Virus record (IMG/VR): IMGVR_UViG_3300026118_000005
Location: 1 to 64,000 of that record
Direction: 5' to 3' (one strand)
Source of the DNA: a virus
Length of the DNA stretch: 64,000 bases
The notes below the pieces were generated by a model. That model saw nothing but the letters and a program-made list of their open reading frames with translations. It made no database searches and had not been told where the DNA came from. A program made the position numbers and the translations under genes. Positions 26,786-34,241 of the stretch are shown piece after piece (position 1 is the stretch's first letter; each line of letters starts with the position of its first letter).

Positions 26786-27606
26786 GGCTCAATCTCGATC
26801 ACAGGGTCAGGCGCGGTCAGTAACCGCGCTATGTAGCTCGGAGTAGCATGCCCGCGAGCCGATAGCCAGCGTTGTACGGAGTCTGGCATGTATCCGTAGT
26901 AAGGTTCCAATAGGTGGGTGAATTCGCACTCGGTTTCGTGGAGTTTCTTGCCCGTTTCTTCCCCAGCGGACAACCGCGGATCTCCGCGTCCGAACCACCA
27001 GTGAAGTACTACGTTAGCCTTTCGATAAAAGGCATCAGTCTTGCGCAGAAAGCCAAGATGGAAAATCTTGAGTCGGTCATCGTAGGTCCCCTCGTCCAGC
27101 AATGGCACTTCTCCAGGATGATGAGGTTCGTCCGAGCACATGACGTAGTTCGCTGGCCCCATGCGAGCCACCCTGCGAGCGCAGCAATGGCCATCGGGAA
27201 TGATGGAACGAGGATCGCGCCAGAAATTCAGCCGGTGAAAGAACCGGCACTCTCCCTTTGAAGCTGCCTCCCGCACCGCTGCATGACACTCTGGCGAGTC
27301 CGAAAGCACTTCATCGGCGTCGAGGGTGATCTGCATGTCGGTTGAAAGCTGTTCCCGTGCGAAGTTCAGCCACTCGACAAACCCGCGATGACTCACGCCT
27401 TTCTCGTTCTTCCACGGAAAGTTGGCGTAGCGAATCTTCGACTCTCTCTCCATCCATAGTTCGATTGCCTCCTTGGTCCCATCGGTCGAATCCGAGTCCG
27501 CGATAACTACTTCCTCGCAGACGGGGATAAGAGACGCCACAGCTTCCCGCCAGGAGTAATCAAGCGAGTCGCCATTCCTAACTACAACATATCCTCCGAG
27601 TGTCAT
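26779..27606 (-). CDS. GT2-type glycosyltransferase
   Basis: 275 residues from MTLGGYVVVRNGDSLDYSWR, start chosen by ATGA overlap. EEVVIADSDSTDGTKEAIE is the first GT2 block (nucleotide), and MQITLDADEVLSD is the D-x-D block. The C-terminal half has an F-H-L-G-F-L-R-K block typical of soluble transferases. One GT-A domain, no membrane helix. Confidence 0.8.
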   Translation of the reverse strand: MTLGGYVVVRNGDSLDYSWREAVASLIPVCEEVVIADSDSTDGTKEAIELWMERESKIRYANFPWKNEKGVSHRGFVEWLNFAREQLSTDMQITLDADEVLSDSPECHAAVREAASKGECRFFHRLNFWRDPRSIIPDGHCCARRVARMGPANYVMCSDEPHHPGEVPLLDEGTYDDRLKIFHLGFLRKTDAFYRKANVVLHWWFGRGDPRLSAGEETGKKLHETECEFTHLLEPYYGYMPDSVQRWLSARGHATPSYIARLLTAPDPVIEIEPW

Positions 27607-28370
27607 TTCTGCTTCTCCAGCCAAAAGCGTTGGGTTTCTGTGATGTCATTTTCGAACCACATTTCTGACGGGTCAACTGGCGGAAGCTTGGATTCGGGGT
27701 TCGTCGCGCAAATGAAGACTTGCGGCCAGTAGACGCCATCGCAAAGAACGTGATGATTCCAGAAGACGGACGGCCACGGGCACCGCGCCAAAAGTTCGCC
27801 AAGGCGAAAGACCTGTTGGAGGATGGGCTCCGATGGCTTGCAGGTATTTCCGATATAAATGATGTCCGTGGCAATGAGCACGCGATCCGTGGCAGCGCCG
27901 AACAGGGAATCAATGCACTCGAAGGGGCTTAGAATGTATTCCAGCACATTCAAGCACTGAGCGATGGTAAACTTCCGATCTTGCGCCGGGACAATGCCGC
28001 CTTTGGCATCGAAGCCGCCAACTATGACCTTGTAGTCAGCGTTCCACAGGGATTTCAAAAGCTCATACCTGGGAGCGTCGGTTTCCTCTCCCAAATGCGG
28101 GTAAGTGTCCCCGTTGACCACAATCTCACCGTTGCCATGAAAGTTCAATCCATGCGCTTTCCCTCCGCGTTGCTCAAATCGCAGGCAATAGTTTCCTTCG
28201 GCGGAACCGATGTCTAAAAGGGAAAGGCCCGTGGCATCCTTCGGAACGCACCGATGCCAGCAAGCGTCATTCCATATCTGATTAGACTTCCACGCTCCGT
28301 CATTGTGATACAATGGCGATCCGTCGGGATGGTAAGCGGTTCCGTAGAAGTTCTTTGGCAAGTTGCTCAT
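27603..28370 (-). CDS. SAM-dependent methyltransferase
   Basis: 255 residues from MSNLPKNFYGTAYHPDGS; the start is fixed by the ATGA overlap. LSLLDIGSAEGNYCLRFEQR is SAM motif I (D-I-G-x-x-x-G). FTIAQCLNVLEYI fits motif IV, and a C-terminal beta region follows. It resembles sugar or small-molecule methyltransferases of exopolysaccharide clusters. Substrate unknown. Confidence 0.75.
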   Translation of the reverse strand: MSNLPKNFYGTAYHPDGSPLYHNDGAWKSNQIWNDACWHRCVPKDATGLSLLDIGSAEGNYCLRFEQRGGKAHGLNFHGNGEIVVNGDTYPHLGEETDAPRYELLKSLWNADYKVIVGGFDAKGGIVPAQDRKFTIAQCLNVLEYILSPFECIDSLFGAATDRVLIATDIIYIGNTCKPSEPILQQVFRLGELLARCPWPSVFWNHHVLCDGVYWPQVFICATNPESKLPPVDPSEMWFENDITETQRFWLEKQK

Positions 28371-28927
28371 AGCGGCATCTGATAGCACCAAATTGACTCA
28401 ACTGGGTTGTGAACATTTCCTTCGAACGCTTTCTGAATTGCATGGAATACACCATCGTTCCAATTCGGACGATAGTCATGGCCTGTACACAAGGTCCCCG
28501 GCTTCATCAGTTTCATACCCTCCGTGATGTCGAGCGCGACCTCGGACTCAGTGTGTCCAGCGTCAACGAGTAGACCGTCGAACTGGATGTCGCATCCACG
28601 CTTGAAGAACTCTTCCGTGCTCATTCGGTTCCAATGCACGCGATCTTTGAAAGTTTCGATGGCGGCAAGAAAAGTCTCGTGCGTTCCTTCGTCCTGCCAA
28701 AGGTCCACGACTTCGATGCGCAACTCTGGGTTCGCCAGCAGCATTATTTTTGTCGATGCGGCGTTGTACGCTCCGAGTTCGAGGATATGCGTTCGGCCAA
28801 GACTCCACTCGGCCCAAAACGCAAGCTCAGACTCCAGATCCCACTTATTCAGATGCGCAACGGCATCCAACTCCTTACGCCACTTGGCCACGATCTCTTC
28901 CTTGTTCGGGTTTAGTAGGTCAATCAT
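28367..28927 (-). CDS. SAM-dependent methyltransferase (class I, second copy)
   Basis: 186 residues. THILELGAYNAASTKIMLL is motif I, IEVVDLW ends strand 2 with the acidic ribose ligand, and FDGLLVDAGHTESEVALDI plus LMKPGTLCTGHDY is the motif common to Methyltransf_24-type enzymes (F-D-x-x-x-x-D-x-x-H, G-G-x-x-x-x-H-D). Shorter than the first. Works on a sugar or peptide by context. Confidence 0.75.
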   Translation of the reverse strand: MIDLLNPNKEEIVAKWRKELDAVAHLNKWDLESELAFWAEWSLGRTHILELGAYNAASTKIMLLANPELRIEVVDLWQDEGTHETFLAAIETFKDRVHWNRMSTEEFFKRGCDIQFDGLLVDAGHTESEVALDITEGMKLMKPGTLCTGHDYRPNWNDGVFHAIQKAFEGNVHNPVESIWCYQMPL

Positions 28928-29366
28928 GCGGCAGGGACTGAATGCGTTTAATTAGTTGTGTCGTGCTCTCATGCTCCACCTTCGGAACGAGAACGATCTC
29001 GAATCCGGCGGCGAGTGCGGCTTCCTTCTCTCGCGGGTCCAGGGTTCCCATCGTGTAGTCGGCTCCTTTGGCCCAGATGAGATCAATACATCCCTTGGCC
29101 CGCTGAAAGTGAGGCATCCCGAAAATGGAAGACATGTCACCCTCAAACGCGACTACGTTCTGAACGCAACGGAGCGCCTTCACCATCCCCATGCGTTCCT
29201 TGATTGGAATTAACGGACGTTGATCGCCCTTTAACCGGCGCACGGACTCGTCGGAATTCACGTAGACCCATAGAGTCTCCCCAAGAGCCTTACACGCTTC
29301 AAGAAAGCTGACGTGGTGCCAACTCAGGATGTCAAAACAGCCATTGGTCAAAATGAAGGATTTCAT
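28920..29366 (-). CDS. HldE C-terminal-type nucleotidyltransferase
   Basis: 148 residues from MKSFILTNGCFDIL. VYVNSDESVRRLKGDQRPLI, VVAFEGD, DLIWAKGADYT and the final HESTTQLIKRIQSL all match D-glycero-beta-D-manno-heptose 1-phosphate adenylyltransferase (HldE/RfaE domain II). In the catalytic motif, usually HxGH after GCFDxL, residues 15-18 read S-W-H-H: the first His and the Gly are replaced. So activity may be altered. Start fixed by the ATGA overlap. Confidence 0.75.
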   Translation of the reverse strand: MKSFILTNGCFDILSWHHVSFLEACKALGETLWVYVNSDESVRRLKGDQRPLIPIKERMGMVKALRCVQNVVAFEGDMSSIFGMPHFQRAKGCIDLIWAKGADYTMGTLDPREKEAALAAGFEIVLVPKVEHESTTQLIKRIQSLPHD

Positions 29367-29638
29367 ACCCAGGTAAAGACTTTCGCCGCTCCATTCGGCA
29401 GGATCATGGTTTGCTCTTGGAATGAGTGGAGACCGTGGCGAATACCTACGCTGTTGATTCCATTGACCCATTCGCCCTCCGTTAGACGGTTTGACATGTC
29501 GGGTATCGGGAAACCTTCTTCGCGGAGTCGTCTCACGCAACGATCAGTCAGTCGGTTAATGTTGCTGCCATCTCGCTCGAATTCATCGAACCCAATGATG
29601 CAGCAACCTTGTCGGTGGATGAATTCGTCAGCGGTCAT
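29363..29638 (-). CDS. Hypothetical protein
   Basis: 91 residues from MTADEFIHRQGCCIIGFDEF. Two adjacent Cys and charged helices; no motif. Overlaps both neighbours by ATGA (HldE-like and epimerase), suggesting a part in the same pathway. Confidence 0.5.
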   Translation of the reverse strand: MTADEFIHRQGCCIIGFDEFERDGSNINRLTDRCVRRLREEGFPIPDMSNRLTEGEWVNGINSVGIRHGLHSFQEQTMILPNGAAKVFTWV

Positions 29639-30672
29639 GTGTCCTTCGCCCATGCAGGCGCGTTGACGGTGATTTCAAGATGGGGATGATCCTGATACGG
29701 CAAGATGGTGGATGCTTTCGCTTCGTCAATCATCTCCATGATAGTCTGCCGGATGTCGCCCCTCGGGATGTCGCTGAAATGCTCTCGCTGCAACCCGTGG
29801 TGACAGACGCAGGATTTCGCCTCATGCCGTTGCTCAAGGTAGCGATGCGGCATCCGACTCCCCGTAAGTTCGCATACGAGATCCGCCATTGCGTTGATCG
29901 TCATCGCTTCGTTGTCGCCGACGTTGAAGATTCTGCCCCAGGAGGTAGGGCGGTCGATGGCAGCGCCGATCACTCCGGCGACGTGTGCCACGGGAGAGAA
30001 CTGGCGCACCTGCTGCCCGTCTCCGTAAATCGGGATGCTCTTTCCTTCCAAGGCGTGACGAATGGCGATGGACACGAAGTTGCGAGTTCGGTCTGCCATG
30101 TTCTGCCGTTCGCCTATCACGTTGTGGGGTCTGAATATGATCCATGGCAGGCTGAAAACGTCACCAGCGGTTTCAACGTCTATCTCGGATAAGTTTTTCG
30201 CCGCGCCATAAGGGTCTATGGGATCATGAATGCCGTGCTCCCGGAAATTGAAATATTCAACGGGCCCCTTGGCAGTGTGAATGTCTCCAAATGGACCTCT
30301 TGCATTCCCATAAACCGCCGCCGAAGACACGAACGCGAGAACCTTCACGCCGTGATTCACGCAGGCATTCACCACGTTGGCCGTTCCGATTACGTTGTTC
30401 TCGTAGACATGGCGTCGGCACCAGTGGGAAAGTCCCTCGGAAGCGTAGGCGGCAGCGTGAACGACTGCTTCAATCCCCTCCCTTTCGAAGGCGCGGTTGA
30501 CTTGATCGAAGCGTCGCACATCGCCATGCAGAAACTTCGCACCCTCGGGTATATTCTCGATTCGACCGCCGTCGAGGTTGTCTAGGACAATTGCCGAATG
30601 GCCAGCGGTGATAAGATGTTTCGCTACGTGACTCCCAATGAAGCCCGCGCCTCCGGTACAAAGTACGTTCAT
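29635..30672 (-). CDS. NAD-dependent NDP-sugar epimerase/dehydratase (extended SDR)
   Basis: 345 residues. GGAGFIG at 7-13 binds NAD, FVSSAAVYG is at 114-122, and the catalytic Tyr/Lys pair is Y155 and K159 (YGAAK). The fold closes with a substrate loop (HNVIGER) and the Rossmann helices. Most like GalE/UDP-glucose 4-epimerases; it could equally act on an ADP-sugar, given the neighbours. Confidence 0.85.
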   Translation of the reverse strand: MNVLCTGGAGFIGSHVAKHLITAGHSAIVLDNLDGGRIENIPEGAKFLHGDVRRFDQVNRAFEREGIEAVVHAAAYASEGLSHWCRRHVYENNVIGTANVVNACVNHGVKVLAFVSSAAVYGNARGPFGDIHTAKGPVEYFNFREHGIHDPIDPYGAAKNLSEIDVETAGDVFSLPWIIFRPHNVIGERQNMADRTRNFVSIAIRHALEGKSIPIYGDGQQVRQFSPVAHVAGVIGAAIDRPTSWGRIFNVGDNEAMTINAMADLVCELTGSRMPHRYLEQRHEAKSCVCHHGLQREHFSDIPRGDIRQTIMEMIDEAKASTILPYQDHPHLEITVNAPAWAKDT

Positions 30673-30911
30673 TCAGGTTCTCCAAGGTTGACGGTCGCGT
30701 TCGGGAAGCGCTTTCCAATGAGGGCTTCATCCGAAAATCGGTGTAGCTTGTTGGTGCAAAGGTCGAAAGTCATTATGTAGCCGGGAAAATCATTCTCTGG
30801 GTCTGCCACAACTACATGAAGATGCCCAACGTGCTCAAAAACCGTGCCGGGATCTTGGTCCGCCAATCTCAAAGAGTAGAATATTCCCGACGGTTCTGGT
30901 TCGATTTTCAT
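30669..30911 (-). CDS. Hypothetical protein
   Basis: 80 residues, beta-rich with several His/Asp (GTVFEHVGHLHVVVADPEN). Overlaps both neighbours by 4 bp. A pathway accessory is possible; no family recognised. Confidence 0.5.
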   Translation of the reverse strand: MKIEPEPSGIFYSLRLADQDPGTVFEHVGHLHVVVADPENDFPGYIMTFDLCTNKLHRFSDEALIGKRFPNATVNLGEPE

Positions 30912-32383
30912 AATCCCAACTTCTTAACTCCTTCCATCACGTTTTCCACGCTGATACTCGCCATGGCATCATCCCCACCGGGGAGAAATGTCAATCCTCC
31001 CTGTCGATGTCTTGCCCCAGATGATGCGATACTTTCCGATGATTCAACCGCTACGTGTGGCGATCCGTTCGTCATGATGTAGCGAGCGCGAGTGATGCCG
31101 AAGATACCAACGGTGGGAGTTCCAACGGATAAAGCGAGATGCATCGGGAACGAGTCGATTCCGATGAAGAGAGACGCACGGGCGATCTGCGCTGCTGCAC
31201 CGCTAAACTTGCCCCATTTCTCCATCATCTCAACACGCCAGCCAGTGACACGAAGTTGCGTCTTGAGCGCTTCGAAATGCGGCCACTTCTTCCCCGGCCA
31301 GTTGCAGGGTCCATCGTGAAGGACGACGAGTCTTTCCTCACGTGGGACAGGAGACGAAAGCGCGAATTCGGTTCGGTGCTCCACGTCGCCCAGTCCCGGC
31401 AGATGCTTTCTCACTTCTTCCGCGTAGGCGTCAACGATGTGCATCCCTGGGCGATGCTCGTATGCCATATCGAGGTTGATGCGCATCTCCTTGTCCATCT
31501 TCGGAATGCTCTCAGCGCCCCCGCGAATGTACGGGTTGCCTTCCAGCAGAGACGGCACCTGCGTTTCAATGTAGATTGGCGAAAGGGGATTACTCTCGGC
31601 CAGCGCGCGGACAATTGGGGTCACGAGCAGAACGTCCCCGAGGGCGTACCATCGGCGGATGACGATTGGGAAGTCGAAGGTTCGCCGGGAGAGGTAGTAG
31701 GACCAGCGTTTGCGATTAACCTCGTGATTCTTCGCCTGCGCTTCCTGGCAGAGGCGTTTCGTCTCGGGATCTCCGTTGACCGTGACGCTCCGGGCGTGCT
31801 CCAAGTGCATTGGAACCGTGCGAATTCGGTAGCCCTTCTCGCGGAGATAAAGAGAGGCTGAACTGTCTTCTGAATACACGAATGATAGTCCATCGCACCA
31901 AAGAGTTGAGCGATGCTTTCTCAGTGCGTCGATACGGAACATGGAGCAGGAGCCCTCGATATACTCCGGCTCGCCGGTTCCGCCGGTTCCATGAAAATCA
32001 TGGTCCAAGTAGGCGCACGTCCCTTCCGGCCCCGTGATCGCAATTCCCTTGTCCGCATCCATCGGAGCCGCAAGCGTGTCCAGAAACCCCTCTGGCACGG
32101 TGATGTCGTCGTTCGCGATCAGGCAGTATTGGCACCCCATCTGCGAGGCAAGAACGAACTGTCGATGATGCGGAATCTGGAACCCGAGGTTTGATCCGTT
32201 CTCATGCACCGTCACGTTCGAATGCTTCGCCGCGACTTCTCGAAACTGTCGCGCCGTCTCCTGGCAACCGTTCGCCGTAACGAAGTAATGAGCATCGGAA
32301 CTCCGCGCCAGCATCGTTTCCAAGCACTCCCGCGAGGCCGCAGGGCGCTTCATGCCTATCATGCTGACGGCGAACTTAGGCAT
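30908..32383 (-). CDS. GT2-GT9 fusion glycosyltransferase
   Basis: 491 residues, two catalytic domains in one chain. Residues 1-220: a GT2-type domain with NDD at 91-93 in a CLIANDDITVPEGFL block and a G-P-E-G block. Residues about 240-491: a GT9-type domain starting IRRWYALGDVLLVTPIV, with LFIGIDSFPMHLA and the GTPTVGIFG helix of heptosyltransferases. Each domain is close to full length, so this is a fusion and not a truncated pair. It would add two sugars in sequence or act on a shared acceptor. Confidence 0.75.
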   Translation of the reverse strand: MPKFAVSMIGMKRPAASRECLETMLARSSDAHYFVTANGCQETARQFREVAAKHSNVTVHENGSNLGFQIPHHRQFVLASQMGCQYCLIANDDITVPEGFLDTLAAPMDADKGIAITGPEGTCAYLDHDFHGTGGTGEPEYIEGSCSMFRIDALRKHRSTLWCDGLSFVYSEDSSASLYLREKGYRIRTVPMHLEHARSVTVNGDPETKRLCQEAQAKNHEVNRKRWSYYLSRRTFDFPIVIRRWYALGDVLLVTPIVRALAESNPLSPIYIETQVPSLLEGNPYIRGGAESIPKMDKEMRINLDMAYEHRPGMHIVDAYAEEVRKHLPGLGDVEHRTEFALSSPVPREERLVVLHDGPCNWPGKKWPHFEALKTQLRVTGWRVEMMEKWGKFSGAAAQIARASLFIGIDSFPMHLALSVGTPTVGIFGITRARYIMTNGSPHVAVESSESIASSGARHRQGGLTFLPGGDDAMASISVENVMEGVKKLGL

Positions 32384-33287
32384 CAGTGAAAGCTTTCTTC
32401 ATGAGTTCTTCCTTGTACCATTCGGGGACGCCTCTCACGAACGAACGGCGCAAATGAGGCCACGCCCAAGCGAAAAGCTTCTCTTTGATTTCGTCCGTGC
32501 ATTCTTTGGCGATGTCCTCGGAAACCTCCTTCATCAATTCCCCGATATCGCGTGGCGAGTCTTGAAGAATGCCGCGTTCACGAAGATGGATCACGGCTTT
32601 TTGCCATCTCGCCTGGGTTCCATACGCGCCAGCGATCACTTGCAGAATGTCATTGCTGCTCTTGGCCCGGTGCTCAAGTTCCCACGCCTTGGCGTTCACC
32701 TCCTTAAAGGACTCAGAGACGAATTTCCCAAGCAGGACTTTCTTGTCCGCTCCAAAAAGGTTGTAGTCCTCAGGTTTGATGACGACGCCATCGATCTTTT
32801 GACCCCCAAGAATCGATTCAGCTTCTAGGAGGCGGCGAAAATGCGTCACGTCTTCAACAACTCCATGAAATAGCACTGGGACTGTCTCCATTCCAAGGCG
32901 AGCAAATTCCTTAGCCTTGTCTTCGGGGGAAAGGTATTTCTCCATGCAATCAATGTCAAACCCGATGATGTGATTGTCCGGGACGCGGGAATAAAGAAGC
33001 GCGTTGTGGCACGGTTTGGAAAGGTATTCCCCGCGATAGGTCCACCCAGGGCGAAGCTTGTCTTTCACGGATTCCACCACGCGCACCGCCGCCATGAACA
33101 TTCCCTCTGGCGCAACCGTGTTGATTTGCGCCCCCTTGCTGCGGCATTCGACATCGCCTGTTTCTGGGTGCAGACAGAAGGAGAATTGAGACCCGTCAAC
33201 CTTCTCTTCCACGATCACGGGACCCTTGAGAAGGTCAGCAATCGCAGCGTGGCCAATGTGGTAAATGGATGGATAGGATCTAACCAT
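32376..33287 (-). CDS. RNA ligase (nucleotidyltransferase superfamily)
   Basis: 303 residues. VIVEEKVDGSQFSF holds motif I, KxDG at 29-32, with K29 the adenylated lysine. GFDID near 109-113 fits motif III, KIDGVVIKPE at 164-173 motif IV and KVLLGKF at 183-189 motif V. The last 110 residues are a helical C-terminal domain. These are the features of an ATP-dependent RNA ligase, as used by phages to repair nicked tRNA. No kinase/phosphatase (Pnk) was found next to it. Overlaps both neighbours. Confidence 0.8.
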   Translation of the reverse strand: MVRSYPSIYHIGHAAIADLLKGPVIVEEKVDGSQFSFCLHPETGDVECRSKGAQINTVAPEGMFMAAVRVVESVKDKLRPGWTYRGEYLSKPCHNALLYSRVPDNHIIGFDIDCMEKYLSPEDKAKEFARLGMETVPVLFHGVVEDVTHFRRLLEAESILGGQKIDGVVIKPEDYNLFGADKKVLLGKFVSESFKEVNAKAWELEHRAKSSNDILQVIAGAYGTQARWQKAVIHLRERGILQDSPRDIGELMKEVSEDIAKECTDEIKEKLFAWAWPHLRRSFVRGVPEWYKEELMKKAFTDA

Positions 33288-33456
33288 GCTGAGCTAACGA
33301 GTTTTCGATGAATCGGCGAAGGTCGGCACGCTCGTTCCATGGCGTCATATGCCATTGGCGCTTCCCTTCGTTGAGGATGGCGCGAGTCACTGGCGCATTG
33401 GGCGGCTTAGCCCGTAGCGTCCACTTTCGAATCAGTTTTGCAGTCCGTTGGTTCAT
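33280..33456 (-). CDS. Hypothetical small basic protein
   Basis: 58 residues from MNQRTAKLIRKWTLRAKPPN. Arg/Lys-rich helical with Trp. It overlaps the ligase start by 8 bp and the upstream RHH-like gene by about 50 bp. Similar short basic proteins occur in phages without known role. Confidence 0.5.
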   Translation of the reverse strand: MNQRTAKLIRKWTLRAKPPNAPVTRAILNEGKRQWHMTPWNERADLRRFIENSLAQHG

Positions 33457-33601
33457 TCGTTGTCTCCTCAATTACTTGGTCCACCACTCGACCGGGGGAA
33501 CTGGTGGCCGTTCCCTTCTTCACTCGGCGCAGGATCTCCGCCTTCGTGCTCTCTTTGACGCGCACGAAGATGTAAGTCCGGTTCTCCTTTTTTCGGGGCA
33601 T
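33407..33601 (-). CDS. Ribbon-helix-helix-like small protein
   Basis: 64 residues: a short strand (RTYIFVRVKESTKAEILRRV) then helices; the pattern suits a CopG/Arc-like regulator. The last 20 residues are Thr/Asp-rich. May regulate the late operon. Low-confidence fold call. Confidence 0.5.
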   Translation of the reverse strand: MPRKKENRTYIFVRVKESTKAEILRRVKKGTATSSPGRVVDQVIEETTNEPTDCKTDSKVDATG

Positions 33602-33604
33602 TGG

Positions 33605-33982
33605 TCATTCTGCCGCCGGTTTGGGGAACTTGCCGATGATCTGGTCCGAGTCCAAAATGAGGAAGCGCTCCTTGCCGCAACGGAGAGGCACGCCCGCACC
33701 ATGGAGGAAGAAGACGCGATCACCCTCGGCGAATGGCATCTCATGCTTGAACCCTGTGTCTGTGACTCGCCCAGGACCTACGGATACGACCACGGCATGC
33801 TGCGATTGGTCTTGGACGGTATCTGGAACCACCAGTTTGGTATCGAATTCCGAGATACGCTTGACCACCAGAAAGCCGCGTAGGGGCTCGAAGAGTTGCT
33901 GTACAGCGATATCTTTCGGGGCGGAATCCCGAGGCATTGGAATTGCGCCAAAGTCCATAGAAGGAGTAGGAATACGACTCAT
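33605..33982 (-). CDS. GroES-like co-chaperonin
   Basis: 125 residues. LRGFLVVKRISEFDTKLVVP, then HAVVVSVGPGRV, MPFAEGDRVFF and RFLILDSDQIIG match the GroES/Cpn10 beta-barrel: P-L-x-(D/G)-x-(V/F)-x-V-K at the start, V-x-x-V-G-x-G in the middle and the I-L-x-x-x-D-I-(I/L) end. The mobile-loop sequence is KLVVPDTVQDQSQ, its tip differing from GroES. As with T4 gp31, it probably helps host GroEL fold the phage capsid. A 30-residue N-terminal extension is unusual. Confidence 0.8.
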   Translation of the reverse strand: MSRIPTPSMDFGAIPMPRDSAPKDIAVQQLFEPLRGFLVVKRISEFDTKLVVPDTVQDQSQHAVVVSVGPGRVTDTGFKHEMPFAEGDRVFFLHGAGVPLRCGKERFLILDSDQIIGKFPKPAAE

Positions 33983-34068
33983 GGGTTGAAACGAATGACG
34001 ATCACAAGGGCAATCGCCACGATGAAGAAGACGATGCAGGATTCTTCGGTTGAGGTGAGGGATGTCAT
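33979..34068 (-). CDS. Micro membrane protein
   Basis: 29 residues: MTSLTSTEES, then a single hydrophobic helix (CIVFFIVAIALVIVIRF). ATG 34068 by ATGA overlap. Possibly a lysis regulator or anchor. Confidence 0.5.
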   Translation of the reverse strand: MTSLTSTEESCIVFFIVAIALVIVIRFNP

Positions 34069-34241
34069 GGCGTCAATCGCAACTTGTCTCCAAGAATGAA
34101 CATATCCCAGGCGGTGAGATGTTTGCCGGTCTGGCGATTGTAAGCTTCCGCCTCCAATGCTGAAATACCCCAAGCGATCAGTCCCAGTATTGTAAGTAGG
34201 ATGACGGCGAAGAGCGCGAAGAAAGTTAGATCGCCTTTCAT
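34065..34241 (-). CDS. Small membrane protein
   Basis: 58 residues: one N-terminal hydrophobic helix (LTFFALFAVILLTILGLIAW) then a charged tail with YNRQTGKHLTAWDMFIL. This Y-N-x-x-T-G-K-x-x-T-x-W-D tail resembles small conserved phage proteins. The gene was found by reading between its neighbours. ATGA overlaps both sides. Confidence 0.55.
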   Translation of the reverse strand: MKGDLTFFALFAVILLTILGLIAWGISALEAEAYNRQTGKHLTAWDMFILGDKLRLTP

